Assembly (NCBI GenBank): GCA_009838965.1 | Contig: VXQP01000074.1 | Span: 25,794-89,793 of the forward strand | Direction of reading: 5' to 3' | Source of the DNA: Chloroflexota bacterium | GTDB taxonomy: Bacteria; Chloroflexota; Dehalococcoidia; Lucifugimonadales; Australimonadaceae | DNA: 64,000 nt | Program-made: the position numbers and the translations under genes | Notes under the pieces: model-generated | Seen by the model: only the letters and a program-made list of their open reading frames with translations | Databases searched by the model: none | What the model was told of the DNA's origin: nothing | Shown here: piece by piece, positions 46,351 to 54,038 of the stretch | Layout of the letters: each line of letters begins with the position of its first letter | Position numbering within the stretch: the stretch's first letter is position 1

Positions 46351-48000
46351 CTACAGCATCCGCGCCGACCGTCCCTCCGAGCGTCGGTGACGCGCGGCAC
46401 GGCGGAACGTCGGCGCGTCCGCGAGGCCGAGGCGCGGCACGTCTGGCCCTTGGCCGCTCAGCAGCTCCTCGATGGTCGCGATCTGCACGCGCGGGAACTG
46501 CCGGTCCGGGAAGTGCTCCGGCACGTAGAACCCGGCGGCTGCCGCCTCCTGCATCATGGGGCCGCTTGGTCGCTCCAGCGTCACCAGCAGCCCCATCTCC
46601 GCCTGTTCACGCTCCATGTCGCCCTTGAGCGTCGCGATGACGTCCCGCCGCACGTGGCCGCTCTTCACCTGCACCAGCACCGTCTTCGCTTTACCGGACT
46701 CGTCGTCGAAGAAGTTGATGTAGCCGTCGACGCCCGCGTCTGCGCCCCTGCGCCGGTCGTTGCCGGGACGCGCATCGACCAGCCCCAGCACCCAGTACTC
46801 GAACTGGTAGCGCCCGTCGTGCTGGCTCTCCTCCGCGAGTGCTCGTGCGCTGGCCGTGTCCTGCGGTACGCCGACCACGTCGTACTCCGACAGTTGCGTC
46901 CCGAACGTATCGCGCAGCCGGCTCTTCATCAGCGAGATGGCGAGGTGGGTGACGTCTATCCCTATCCAGCGCCGCCCCAGCCGTTCCGCGACCGCGACCG
47001 CCGTGCCGCAGCCGCAGAACGGGTCGAGCACCACGTCGCCCTCGTTGCTGCTCGCCAGGATGATGCGCTCCAGCAGCGCCTCCGGCTTCTGAGTGGGGTA
47101 GCCCAAGCGCTCCTTGGCGTGTGAGCCAATGACGGGAATGTCATCCCATTGGTTTCCGAGAGGTATACCCTGCATCTCATCAAGATACAGCTTGAGGCGA
47201 ATACGCCCATTCTTGCTCTTTGGGAAATACAGCCGCCCTTGCTCGTCAAGTTGTTGCATTTTCTCGAAAGATATAGTCCATCCGTTTGGGTGCGGTTTGT
47301 AGCCCTTGTAGTCATATGTCAGGTTGGGCCGAGGGTGTGGGCTTCGAATATTGCTCGTGCTATACCGCCTGCCATCCTCGTCTATGTACTTGTATATGGT
47401 GGCAATATGCTCCTCAGAATAGGGAGTGTACTGTGGTCGGAAGACATAGGCGTCTTCTTTCGAATAGAAGAATATGCAATCAGAGAGTGAGCTGAAGTTT
47501 CGCTTTGCGTCATTGTGACTGATTGTCCTCTTCCACGTGATTTCATTCCTAAAGTTCTTTACCCCGAACACCGCGTCCATGAGCAGTTTCAAGTAATGGC
47601 TGGCGGTGGGGTCGCAGTGGAGGTAGATGCTGCCGGTCGGCTTCAGGACACGGTGCAGCTCCACCATGCGCTGCGCCATCATCGTCAGGTAGGCCATCAT
47701 GTCGTTCTGCCCGAGGAACGAGCGCATCGCCTGCAGCAGGTCGGCCAGCTTCCTCGGCCCGTCCGTCACGACCTCCCGGTATGCGCGCTCGGACTCGATG
47801 TCCCAGTGCCAGGTGTCGTCGAACGCCTGTATCTGCGCGGCGGAGCCCTCGCCGCTCGCCTCCCTGAACAGCACGTTGTACGTCGCGTTCGAGTTGAACG
47901 GCGGGTCGAGGTAGATCAGGTCGACGCTCTCGTCCGGCACCTCCACGCGCAGGATGTCCAGGTTGTCGCCGAAGTACAGTTTGTTCTTCCAGTCCGCCAT
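46351..48000 (-). CDS. DNA methyltransferase (beta class) fused to an Mrr-like nuclease domain
   Basis: 549 residues. The methylase motif IV DLIYLDPPFNS (near residue 31) comes before motif I (DPFCGCGTAVAVAERLGRRWIGIDV near 353), the beta order; DPPF favours N6-adenine. The target-recognition region (about 150-300) separates them. From about residue 435, GADAGVDGYINFF and TVLVQVKSG with LKGDMEREQAEMGLLVTLERPSG match the Mrr-type PD-(D/E)xK fold, so one chain may both modify and cut. ATG 47998-48000 is the start; upstream codons are unconserved. The recognition region at 47110-47560 is visibly lower in GC than both flanks. It neighbours DUF3800 and HEPN-like genes. Confidence 0.85.
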   Translation of the reverse strand: MADWKNKLYFGDNLDILRVEVPDESVDLIYLDPPFNSNATYNVLFREASGEGSAAQIQAFDDTWHWDIESERAYREVVTDGPRKLADLLQAMRSFLGQNDMMAYLTMMAQRMVELHRVLKPTGSIYLHCDPTASHYLKLLMDAVFGVKNFRNEITWKRTISHNDAKRNFSSLSDCIFFYSKEDAYVFRPQYTPYSEEHIATIYKYIDEDGRRYSTSNIRSPHPRPNLTYDYKGYKPHPNGWTISFEKMQQLDEQGRLYFPKSKNGRIRLKLYLDEMQGIPLGNQWDDIPVIGSHAKERLGYPTQKPEALLERIILASSNEGDVVLDPFCGCGTAVAVAERLGRRWIGIDVTHLAISLMKSRLRDTFGTQLSEYDVVGVPQDTASARALAEESQHDGRYQFEYWVLGLVDARPGNDRRRGADAGVDGYINFFDDESGKAKTVLVQVKSGHVRRDVIATLKGDMEREQAEMGLLVTLERPSGPMMQEAAAAGFYVPEHFPDRQFPRVQIATIEELLSGQGPDVPRLGLADAPTFRRAARHRRSEGRSARML

Positions 48001-48108
48001 GCGTCTCCTCTGTTCGTGGGAGGGGTAGGGAGCATGGTAGCAGGCGCAGGCGCGCCGGGGTCTAGGGAGTGGTGTCACGGAGAGGTGGGGGCGACGGGGG
48101 TGCAAGCC

Positions 48109-48140
48109 TCGTCATTCCAGCGGAGGCTGGAATCCAGGGG
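48109..48140. repeat. ATTCC/GGAAT palindromic repeat, family A (copy 3)
   Basis: CGTCATTCCAGCGG-AGGCTGGAATCCAGGGG. It lies left of the HEPN-like gene, with an inverse copy at 49357-49388 on the right. A nearby CTAGGGAGTGG (48062-48072) is also repeated on the right side (49302-49312). Confidence 0.8.
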
Positions 48141-48175
48141 CCCGCTAGGGCACGCGGTAGAATTCCCCTCTGTAT

Positions 48176-49243
48176 TCATTTTTCAAGGGTCGTAAACAAG
48201 AATCCCTCTTCGTGGCTTTTTTGGAGTGAGCGAGTAACGCTCACCGCGAGGCGAGAAAGAGTCTTGATATGCTTGATAGCACCTACATTTTCTGAGTAAT
48301 GTTCTGAGCCTAATTGACGCCTCTTGGCCGCTTCTCCAAACGACAAGAGAGCTGCATCTGGTGATGCAGGGTATCGCGTATATGATTCATGTGGCCAAGC
48401 AATGCTACCTACTATCAACATTTCCGTAAACGTCACCGGTACTTCAAATGATGTAAACAACAACCGCTTAGCATCCTTCTTACTAAAGGTAACTCGCCAG
48501 CCCATCGTTTCGAGTTCTGACTCAAGTTGAGTCTCACCAATTATCTCAGTGAGTATTTTTACGAAATGATCTACCAGGCTTTCACTCCGAATAGCAGGAT
48601 TATGCAAGCTTATCTGATTTAAACGCTCGTTAGTGAGTTCTCTCACTTGTCGGCTCAAAGATTCAGAGAAGTCATTGCCCGTAGCTCGAGTCAGTGACAT
48701 CGGAGTTCGCGTTACATGGTTGATAGCTTTTCGCCAGCGTTTCTGCTGGCCTCTTAGCTGCGAAAGTATATTGAGCATTCCGCCAACCTGTTCCGGAGTC
48801 ATCGTTAGTGCAGATTCGTAGAAGTCTTTTGCTGCTTTTCGTTGTTTCTCACTCAGGAGCTTCGCATCTTCAGGAGAAGCAGTTAACTGAAGTAGGTTTT
48901 CGACTTGGGTGTCTGCCTTTAGTTCTTCTCGTTCACCAAGCCAACTAAAGAGCCACTCATTCAGATAAGGTGCACTTTTTGTTTGCTTTAGCATTATGTC
49001 ATGAAACCATATGAATAGATTTAGATTATTGTGTCGTGTTTTCGTTATTTGTTTATGGGACAATTTAGCATTGAGCCCAATGCCTTTCGCTGCAAATTCC
49101 ATGCTCTGTTGGGTCATGTGTAAGGCAAGGGTTTTGAACCGTGGAGCTAAGTAGCTAGCGATACTCGCATGCTTCCACGCATTGTAGAACCACTCACCAA
49201 CTGCCCGCCGTGTCCTGTCGTCATCCTGTTGAAGGCCGCTCAC
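48176..49243 (-). CDS. Low-GC protein with HEPN-like N-terminal domain
   Basis: 355 residues, unrecognised as a whole. The N-terminus (WFYNAWKHASIASYLAP...ALHMTQQSMEFAAKGIGL...THN-like RHNNLNLF) resembles a HEPN helical domain ('A..y.lA..Q..E.alKg'). The RX4-6H catalytic motif of RNase-type HEPN proteins is not visible. The rest is mostly helical, with SFEVPVTFTEMLIVGSIAWPHESYTRYP near residue 270. I choose GTG 49241-49243 because AGAAGGGAG lies just upstream; the longer frame translates repeat DNA. GC is far below the genome (20 of 60 bases in the line starting 49021), so it was probably acquired. It lies 175 bp upstream of the methyltransferase fusion on the same strand. Confidence 0.72.
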   Translation of the reverse strand: MSGLQQDDDRTRRAVGEWFYNAWKHASIASYLAPRFKTLALHMTQQSMEFAAKGIGLNAKLSHKQITKTRHNNLNLFIWFHDIMLKQTKSAPYLNEWLFSWLGEREELKADTQVENLLQLTASPEDAKLLSEKQRKAAKDFYESALTMTPEQVGGMLNILSQLRGQQKRWRKAINHVTRTPMSLTRATGNDFSESLSRQVRELTNERLNQISLHNPAIRSESLVDHFVKILTEIIGETQLESELETMGWRVTFSKKDAKRLLFTSFEVPVTFTEMLIVGSIAWPHESYTRYPASPDAALLSFGEAAKRRQLGSEHYSENVGAIKHIKTLSRLAVSVTRSLQKSHEEGFLFTTLEK

Positions 49244-49289
49244 GATAGTCTCCCTTCTCCATACCCGGCATCCCTCTTGCGCCAAGGGT

Positions 49290-49343
49290 TGTGACACAAG
49301 GCTAGGGAGTGGAGCCGTGACCGCACAATGACCCTGTGTCACA
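49290..49343. repeat. Inverted repeat upstream of the HEPN-like gene
   Basis: Arms TGTGACACAAGG (49290-49301) and CCCTGTGTCACA (49332-49343), 11 of 12 complementary, enclose 30 bp. It could be a transcription-factor site or the remnant end of a mobile element. Confidence 0.55.
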
Positions 49344-49356
49344 GATTCGCCCCTCA

Positions 49357-49388
49357 CTCTGGACTCCAGCCTCCGCTGGAGTGACGGG
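49357..49388. repeat. ATTCC-type palindromic repeat, family A (copy 4, inverse)
   Basis: CTCTGGACTCCAGCC followed by TCCGCTGGAGTGACGGG is the reverse complement, with a few changes, of 48109-48140. Together the two copies bracket the HEPN-like gene in opposite orientation. Confidence 0.75.
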
Positions 49389-49567
49389 ACTCCCATCCTG
49401 CCCATCCCCGTCAGATTCCTGACACCCGCCCCTTTCGCGGTCGCGCCCTGACCCCGTACGCTGGTCGCATGACCGTCGCGCTGACAGCACCTATAGACCG
49501 CGTTGATGGCTGGCAGCCCCAGCTATCGACGGGGTCTATGGCTCCGGCCGCGACAAGGAAACCCGAT

Positions 49568-49712
49568 GAAATCTTGATGCCTTGGTCGCGGGAAGCAGGC
49601 CACGGCCATGGGAATTGCCCCGGAACAAGATTTCAAGATTCCAGAGCGGACATGCCGTTCACTCCTGGACTGCCGAACAAGATTTCAGAATTCGCGGGGC
49701 ATTGGAATCTTG
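49568..49712 (+). other. Leader-like region with alternating CAAGATTYC / GRAATCTTG repeats before leuS
   Basis: Five 9-mers lie in a noncoding stretch: GAAATCTTG (49568-49576), CAAGATTTC (49626-49634), CAAGATTCC (49634-49642), CAAGATTTC (49678-49686), GGAATCTTG (49704-49712). The first pairs perfectly with 49626-49634 or 49678-49686, and the last pairs perfectly with 49634-49642 or with one wobble with 49678-49686, so mutually exclusive hairpins are possible. The rest of the 602-bp gap 49244-49845 holds only the dispersed repeats listed separately; I see no gene. No T-box consensus was found. Confidence 0.5.
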
Positions 49713-49730
49713 CTCCCGGCCCGACCAACT

Positions 49731-49786
49731 CCCCTCGCCCTCTGGGAGAGGGGGCGCGCTGAAGCGCGGGGGTGAGGGTGTCCCCC
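49731..49786. repeat. Dispersed palindromic repeat, family B (copy 2, inverse)
   Basis: Contains CTCGCCCTCTGGGAGAGGG and GCGCTGAAGCGCGGGGGTG, then AGGGTG. It is the reverse complement of 1375-1429 with small differences. Confidence 0.75.
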
Positions 49787-49798
49787 ACGCCTGAACGT

Positions 49799-49819
49799 GG
49801 TATCAGTTACACTGATACC
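49799..49819. promoter_or_regulatory. Perfect palindrome just upstream of leuS
   Basis: GGTATCAGT-TAC-ACTGATACC: nine-base perfect arms around TAC, 26 bp before the leuS ATG. It could be an operator or a short RNA hairpin near the ribosome binding site (GGAGCGACGT). Confidence 0.6.
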
Positions 49820-49845
49820 CCACAGTCCCGTTACCGGAGCGACGT

Positions 49846-52323
49846 ATGACGACCCGCCAGCGCATGGCCCCTCTCCGCTACGACCCGCGCGAGATAGACC
49901 GCAAGTGGCAGCAGCGGTGGGCCGACGACAACCTCTACCAGGTGAACGACGACGACCCTCGGCCCCGGTGGTACGCCCTTACGATGTACCCCTACCCCTC
50001 CGGCGACCTCCACATCGGCCACTGGTACGCCATGGCCCCGTCCGACGCCCACGCCCGCTTCATGCGCATGCGCGGCTACAACGTCCTCCACCCCATGGGC
50101 TTCGACGCGTTCGGCCTTCCGGCGGAGAACGCCGCCATCAACCGCGGCATCCACCCGTCCATCTGGACGATGGGGAACATCGACCGCATGCGCGACCAGC
50201 TCCGCTCCATGGGCACGGTCTACGACTGGGACAGGGAGATCGTGACCTGCCAGCCGGACTACTACGCCTGGAACCAGTGGTTCTTCCTCAAGATGTACGA
50301 GCAGGGCCTCGCCTACCGCGCATCAGCCCCCGTCAACTGGTGCCCCACCTGCCAGACCGTGCTCGCCAACGAGCAGGTGGTCGACGGCAAGTGCGAGCGC
50401 ACCAGCGACGTCGTCATCCGACACGAGATGGACCAGTGGTTCTTCCGCATCACCAACTACGCCGACGAACTGCTCGACTTCTCGGGCGTAGTCGACTGGC
50501 CGGAACGCATCAAGACGATGCAGACCAACTGGATAGGCCGCAGCGAGGGGGTCGACATCTCGTTCGACATCTCCGAGTACGGTCTGGAAGAACGCGAGAT
50601 AACGACGTTCACGACGCGCATCGACACCATCTTCGGCGTCACGTTCGTCGTCCTCGCACCGGAGCACCCGCTCGTCGAACGACTCACGACGCCGGAGCAG
50701 CGCGAGGCCGTCGAGGCGTACGTCGCCCGCGCCCGCGAGGCCACCGAGATAGACCGCCTCTCCGTCGAGCGCGAGAAGACCGGCGTCTTCACCGGCTCGT
50801 ACGCGATCAACCCGCTCAACGGCGACCGCGTGCCCATCTGGGTGGGCGACTACGTGCTGCTCACCTACGGCACCGGCGCGGTGATGGGCGTCCCTGCCCA
50901 CGACTCCCGCGACTTCGACTTCGCGCTGAAGTACGGGCTGGAGATCCGCGTCGTCGTCGCGCCGCCGGGGTGGAACGGCGCTCCGCTCCGGGAGGCGTGG
51001 GTCGAGAAGAGCGGCTCGCAGGTCAACTCCGGACGGTTCAACGGCATGCCGAACGCGGCCGGGTACGAGGCGATCGCCGACCACGTCGAGCAGCAGGGCT
51101 GGGGCAGGCGCACCGTCGGCTACCGGATGCGCGACTGGCTCATCAGCCGTCAGCGCTACTGGGGCACGCCCATTCCCATCGTCTACTGCGAAGAATGCGG
51201 CGCGCAGCCCGTGCCGTACGACCAGCTCCCCGTCGTGCTCCCGGGCGACGCCGAGTTCAAGCCGACCGGCGAGTCGCCGCTCCGCTACCACGACGGCTTC
51301 CTGCACACGACCTGCCCCTGCTGCGACGGCCCCGCGACCCGCGAGACCGACACGATGGACACGTTCGTGGACTCATCGTGGTACTTCCTGCGCTACGTCA
51401 GCCCGGACTTCGCCGAGGGCCCCTTCGACCCCGCGCGCGTCGGCTCGTGGAACCCGGTCGACCAGTACACCGGCGGCGCGGAGCACGCGGTGATGCACCT
51501 GCTCTACGCCCGCTTCTTCACCAAGGTCGTCCGCGACCTCGGACTTATCGACTTCGGCGAGCCGTTCCTCCGCCTCTTCAACCAGGGCGTCGTGCTCTCC
51601 GATCACATGAAGATGAGCAAGAGCCGCGGCAACGTCGTCGCGCCTGACGAGTACGTGCAGGAGTTGGGCGCGGACGTCGTGCGCCTCTACCTGATGTTCA
51701 TGGGCCCGTGGGAGGGCGGCGGCGACTGGAGCGACTCCGGCATCAACGGCGTTGCCCGCTGGGTGAACCGCTTCTGGGACCTCTGCCTGCGGGACACCGG
51801 CGCGCTGCCCGAGTCCGAGGGCGCCTCCGACCGCGCCATCGTGCGCAAGATGCACCAGACCATCCGGTCGGTCATCGAGGGGCTGGAGCGCTTCAAGTAC
51901 AACACCGCCCTCGCCGCGATGATGGAGCTGACCAACGAGATGTCGCCTGCCTACGAGGCCGGGACCGTCTCGCGCGGCGCGTGGAACGAGGCGGTCGAGT
52001 CGCTGCTCCTGCTGCTCGCGCCGATGGGGCCGCACCTCGCCGAGGAGCTCTGGGAGCGCACCGGGCACGAGTACAGCGTCCACAACCAGCCTCTGCCGGA
52101 GTGGGACGAGGCGCTCGCCGCCATCGAGGAGGCGACGCTCGTCGTGCAGGTGAACGGTAAGGTGCGCGACCGCATCGCCGTCCCCGCCTCGATCTCCGAG
52201 GGCGACGCCAAGGAGGCTGCGCTCACCTCGCAGAAAGTGCTCGCCTGGACGGACGGCAAGAGCGTGGACAAGGTCGTCTTCGTCCCCGGCCGCTACCTCG
52301 TCAGCGTCGTCGTCAAGGACTAG
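49846..52323 (+). CDS. leuS: Leucyl-tRNA synthetase
   Basis: 825 residues, the bacterial length. It charges tRNA-Leu in the cytoplasm. Class I signatures are PYPSGDLHIGHW (HIGH near residue 57) and MKMSKSRGN (KMSKS near 587). The CP1 editing domain (about residues 225-415) includes the TTFTTRIDTIFGVTF motif and GVPAHDSRDFDFA. Zinc-like cysteine pairs CPTCQ and CEECG/CPCCDG are present. The C-terminal anticodon-binding region and the VQVNGKVRDRI tail are complete. ATG 49846 is supported by GGAGCG. An unusual repeat-rich leader and a palindrome precede it. Confidence 0.98.
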   Translation: MTTRQRMAPLRYDPREIDRKWQQRWADDNLYQVNDDDPRPRWYALTMYPYPSGDLHIGHWYAMAPSDAHARFMRMRGYNVLHPMGFDAFGLPAENAAINRGIHPSIWTMGNIDRMRDQLRSMGTVYDWDREIVTCQPDYYAWNQWFFLKMYEQGLAYRASAPVNWCPTCQTVLANEQVVDGKCERTSDVVIRHEMDQWFFRITNYADELLDFSGVVDWPERIKTMQTNWIGRSEGVDISFDISEYGLEEREITTFTTRIDTIFGVTFVVLAPEHPLVERLTTPEQREAVEAYVARAREATEIDRLSVEREKTGVFTGSYAINPLNGDRVPIWVGDYVLLTYGTGAVMGVPAHDSRDFDFALKYGLEIRVVVAPPGWNGAPLREAWVEKSGSQVNSGRFNGMPNAAGYEAIADHVEQQGWGRRTVGYRMRDWLISRQRYWGTPIPIVYCEECGAQPVPYDQLPVVLPGDAEFKPTGESPLRYHDGFLHTTCPCCDGPATRETDTMDTFVDSSWYFLRYVSPDFAEGPFDPARVGSWNPVDQYTGGAEHAVMHLLYARFFTKVVRDLGLIDFGEPFLRLFNQGVVLSDHMKMSKSRGNVVAPDEYVQELGADVVRLYLMFMGPWEGGGDWSDSGINGVARWVNRFWDLCLRDTGALPESEGASDRAIVRKMHQTIRSVIEGLERFKYNTALAAMMELTNEMSPAYEAGTVSRGAWNEAVESLLLLLAPMGPHLAEELWERTGHEYSVHNQPLPEWDEALAAIEEATLVVQVNGKVRDRIAVPASISEGDAKEAALTSQKVLAWTDGKSVDKVVFVPGRYLVSVVVKD

Positions 52324-52350
52324 CCACCGAGGCGGGCGGGTGCGTCCACG

Positions 52351-52731
52351 ATGAACCCGATCGAACGCCAGCGGTTCCAGATGCTCGTGCGCGGAATGCT
52401 CCCCGCCCCGTTCGTCTACGTCGCCGTCGCCGTGGTCTACTTCGCGCTCGTCGACAGCGATCCGTTCTTCGGCACGCGGCTCGCGACCATCGTGGCTGTC
52501 ACGACCGGCATCGCCGTCCCCGTCGCCTCGCTCCTCGTCACCGCGAACGCGATGGCGAGCGCGCGGCCTCCCGCGCGCCTGGCGCAGACGCTCCTGCTGC
52601 TGGCGCACGCCCCCGGCATCGTTGGGTTCGTGCTCACGGTGGGCGCGGACCAGCTCTGGTACAGCCTCGCTCTCGGCGCGGAGGGCTTCGCCATCCTGCT
52701 CGTCATCCGCGCCCGCCTGGGGCAGGCGTAG
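52351..52731 (+). CDS. Hypothetical four-helix membrane protein
   Basis: A 126-residue protein with about four hydrophobic helices (residues 16-32, 43-65, 77-97 and 100-117) and no recognised motif; the end is IRARLGQA. It resembles small membrane proteins with an ATP-synthase-subunit-like layout only in topology. Begins with ATG 52351, 27 bp after leuS, likely co-transcribed. Function unknown. Confidence 0.7.
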   Translation: MNPIERQRFQMLVRGMLPAPFVYVAVAVVYFALVDSDPFFGTRLATIVAVTTGIAVPVASLLVTANAMASARPPARLAQTLLLLAHAPGIVGFVLTVGADQLWYSLALGAEGFAILLVIRARLGQA

Positions 52732-52736
52732 CCGCG

Positions 52737-53390
52737 CTACTCCGGGCGCAGCAGCCAGACGCGGGCGAACGGGTGCGGCTCGGACGTCTCCGCCTCTATA
52801 CGCATCCCCGACTCTGCGAACACCCAGCGCCAGTCGTCCAGCGTGTACTTGTTGTGGACGCGGAATTGCTCCAACGCCCGCTCGTAGCGCGTCTCCTCGG
52901 GCTCGCCCGGCTCGATCAGCCTGCGCTCGACGTACTCCCGCATCGGCTGGCGGAACCAGTCGAACAGCAGCATCCGCCCGTCCGGCTTCAGCACCCGCGC
53001 GGCCTGCTCACGCAGGAACGAGAACGGGTCGTCGAACCCGTGCAGCACCGCCGCCATCGTAAGCAGGTCGACCGACCCGTCGTCGTACGGCAGCGGCGAA
53101 CTCTCCACGTTCGCGAGCACGAGCGACGGCACCGGCCCGGCGTAGTCGATGGCACGCGCGTTCTCCACCATCGCCTCGTTCGCGTCGACGCCGTGGAGCG
53201 TCGCGTCCGGCAGCCGCTCGGAGAGGTCGCGGAGGAAGAGGCCGGGCCCCGGCCCCACATCCACGATCACCGGTGCGGCAGGGAGCACCGACGCGACCTG
53301 CTCGTCCCAGAACCGCCAGAACGCGTCGTTGAAGCGGAGCGTGTACCGCTCCAACTGGCGGCGCAGGGCGCGTTCGTCGCGCTGCGTCAT
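52737..53390 (-). CDS. Class I SAM-dependent methyltransferase (tandem copy 2)
   Basis: 217 residues. Motif I is VIVDVGPGPGLFLRDLS near residue 42, the acidic residue is in LHGVDANEAM, then PLPYDDGSVDLLTMAAVLHGFDDP and LKPDGRMLLFDWFRQ. The order and wording (RLPDATLxGVD, NARxxDYAG, LLFDWxRQ) are shared with the upstream neighbour, so the two arose by tandem duplication. ATG 53388-53390 overlaps the neighbour's stop (ATGA). The substrate is probably a small molecule; unknown. Confidence 0.88.
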   Translation of the reverse strand: MTQRDERALRRQLERYTLRFNDAFWRFWDEQVASVLPAAPVIVDVGPGPGLFLRDLSERLPDATLHGVDANEAMVENARAIDYAGPVPSLVLANVESSPLPYDDGSVDLLTMAAVLHGFDDPFSFLREQAARVLKPDGRMLLFDWFRQPMREYVERRLIEPGEPEETRYERALEQFRVHNKYTLDDWRWVFAESGMRIEAETSEPHPFARVWLLRPE

Positions 53391-54031
53391 CCCGGCACTC
53401 CGGCGAGGGCGACATGGCTGGTGCGCGGGTGCGCCTCGCCGACCAACTCGAACCCGCCTTCCGCCAGCAGCCAGTGCCACTCGTCCACCGTGAAGCGGTT
53501 GTGGTACGGCTGCAAGCCCATCAGCGCCGCCGGGTCGTCGCCGAACCCGCCCCTGTTCTCGACGTAGGCCGGAAGCGTCTGCCGCTTCCAGTCGAACAGC
53601 AGGTAGACCCCGCCGGGCCGGAGCATCCGGTGCACCTCGGCGAACAGCACGAGGGGGTTGTCGAGGAAGCAGGTCACATTGGCGGTGATACAGAGGTCGA
53701 GCGAGGCGTCCTCCACCGGATACGGCGCGTGGTTCAGGTCATGCAGCGTGAACGACGGAGCAACGCCTGCGTAATCGAGCCCCCTGGCGTTCGCGAGCAT
53801 CGCCTTCGACACGTCCACGCCGCGCAGCGTCGCGTCCGGCAGACGCGACGACAACTCCTGCAGCAGCAGTCCGGCCCCGCAGCCGAGGTCGGCGATGGCC
53901 GGAGCGTCGCCGGTGCGCGGGCGCACCTGGGACTCGAAGAACTCCCAGAACGCGAGCGGGTAGCGGCGTCCGAAGTCCGACGACATCCGCTCCACCATCG
54001 CGCTCTGGTCCCAGCGGGAATCGGTGGTCAT
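53387..54031 (-). CDS. Class I SAM-dependent methyltransferase (tandem copy 1)
   Basis: 214 residues. Motif I is IADLGCGAGLLLQELS near residue 47, then LRGVDVSKAMLANARGLDYAG, YPVEDASLDLCITANVTCFLDNP and LRPGGVYLLFDWKRQ. Paralogue of the downstream gene at 52737. It follows the CMD gene by 7 bp on the same strand, forming a CMD-methyltransferase-methyltransferase operon. Start ATG 54029-54031. Confidence 0.88.
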   Translation of the reverse strand: MTTDSRWDQSAMVERMSSDFGRRYPLAFWEFFESQVRPRTGDAPAIADLGCGAGLLLQELSSRLPDATLRGVDVSKAMLANARGLDYAGVAPSFTLHDLNHAPYPVEDASLDLCITANVTCFLDNPLVLFAEVHRMLRPGGVYLLFDWKRQTLPAYVENRGGFGDDPAALMGLQPYHNRFTVDEWHWLLAEGGFELVGEAHPRTSHVALAGVPG

Positions 54032-54038
54032 GCGCCGG

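Noticed and set aside
49469..49794. Short open frames before leuS
   Set aside because: They translate dispersed repeats, lack ribosome binding sites and show no homology that I recognise.
49500..49845. T-box riboswitch in front of leuS
   Set aside because: No T-box AGGGTGGNACCGCG-like sequence or following terminator was found; only repeat-based pairing is seen.
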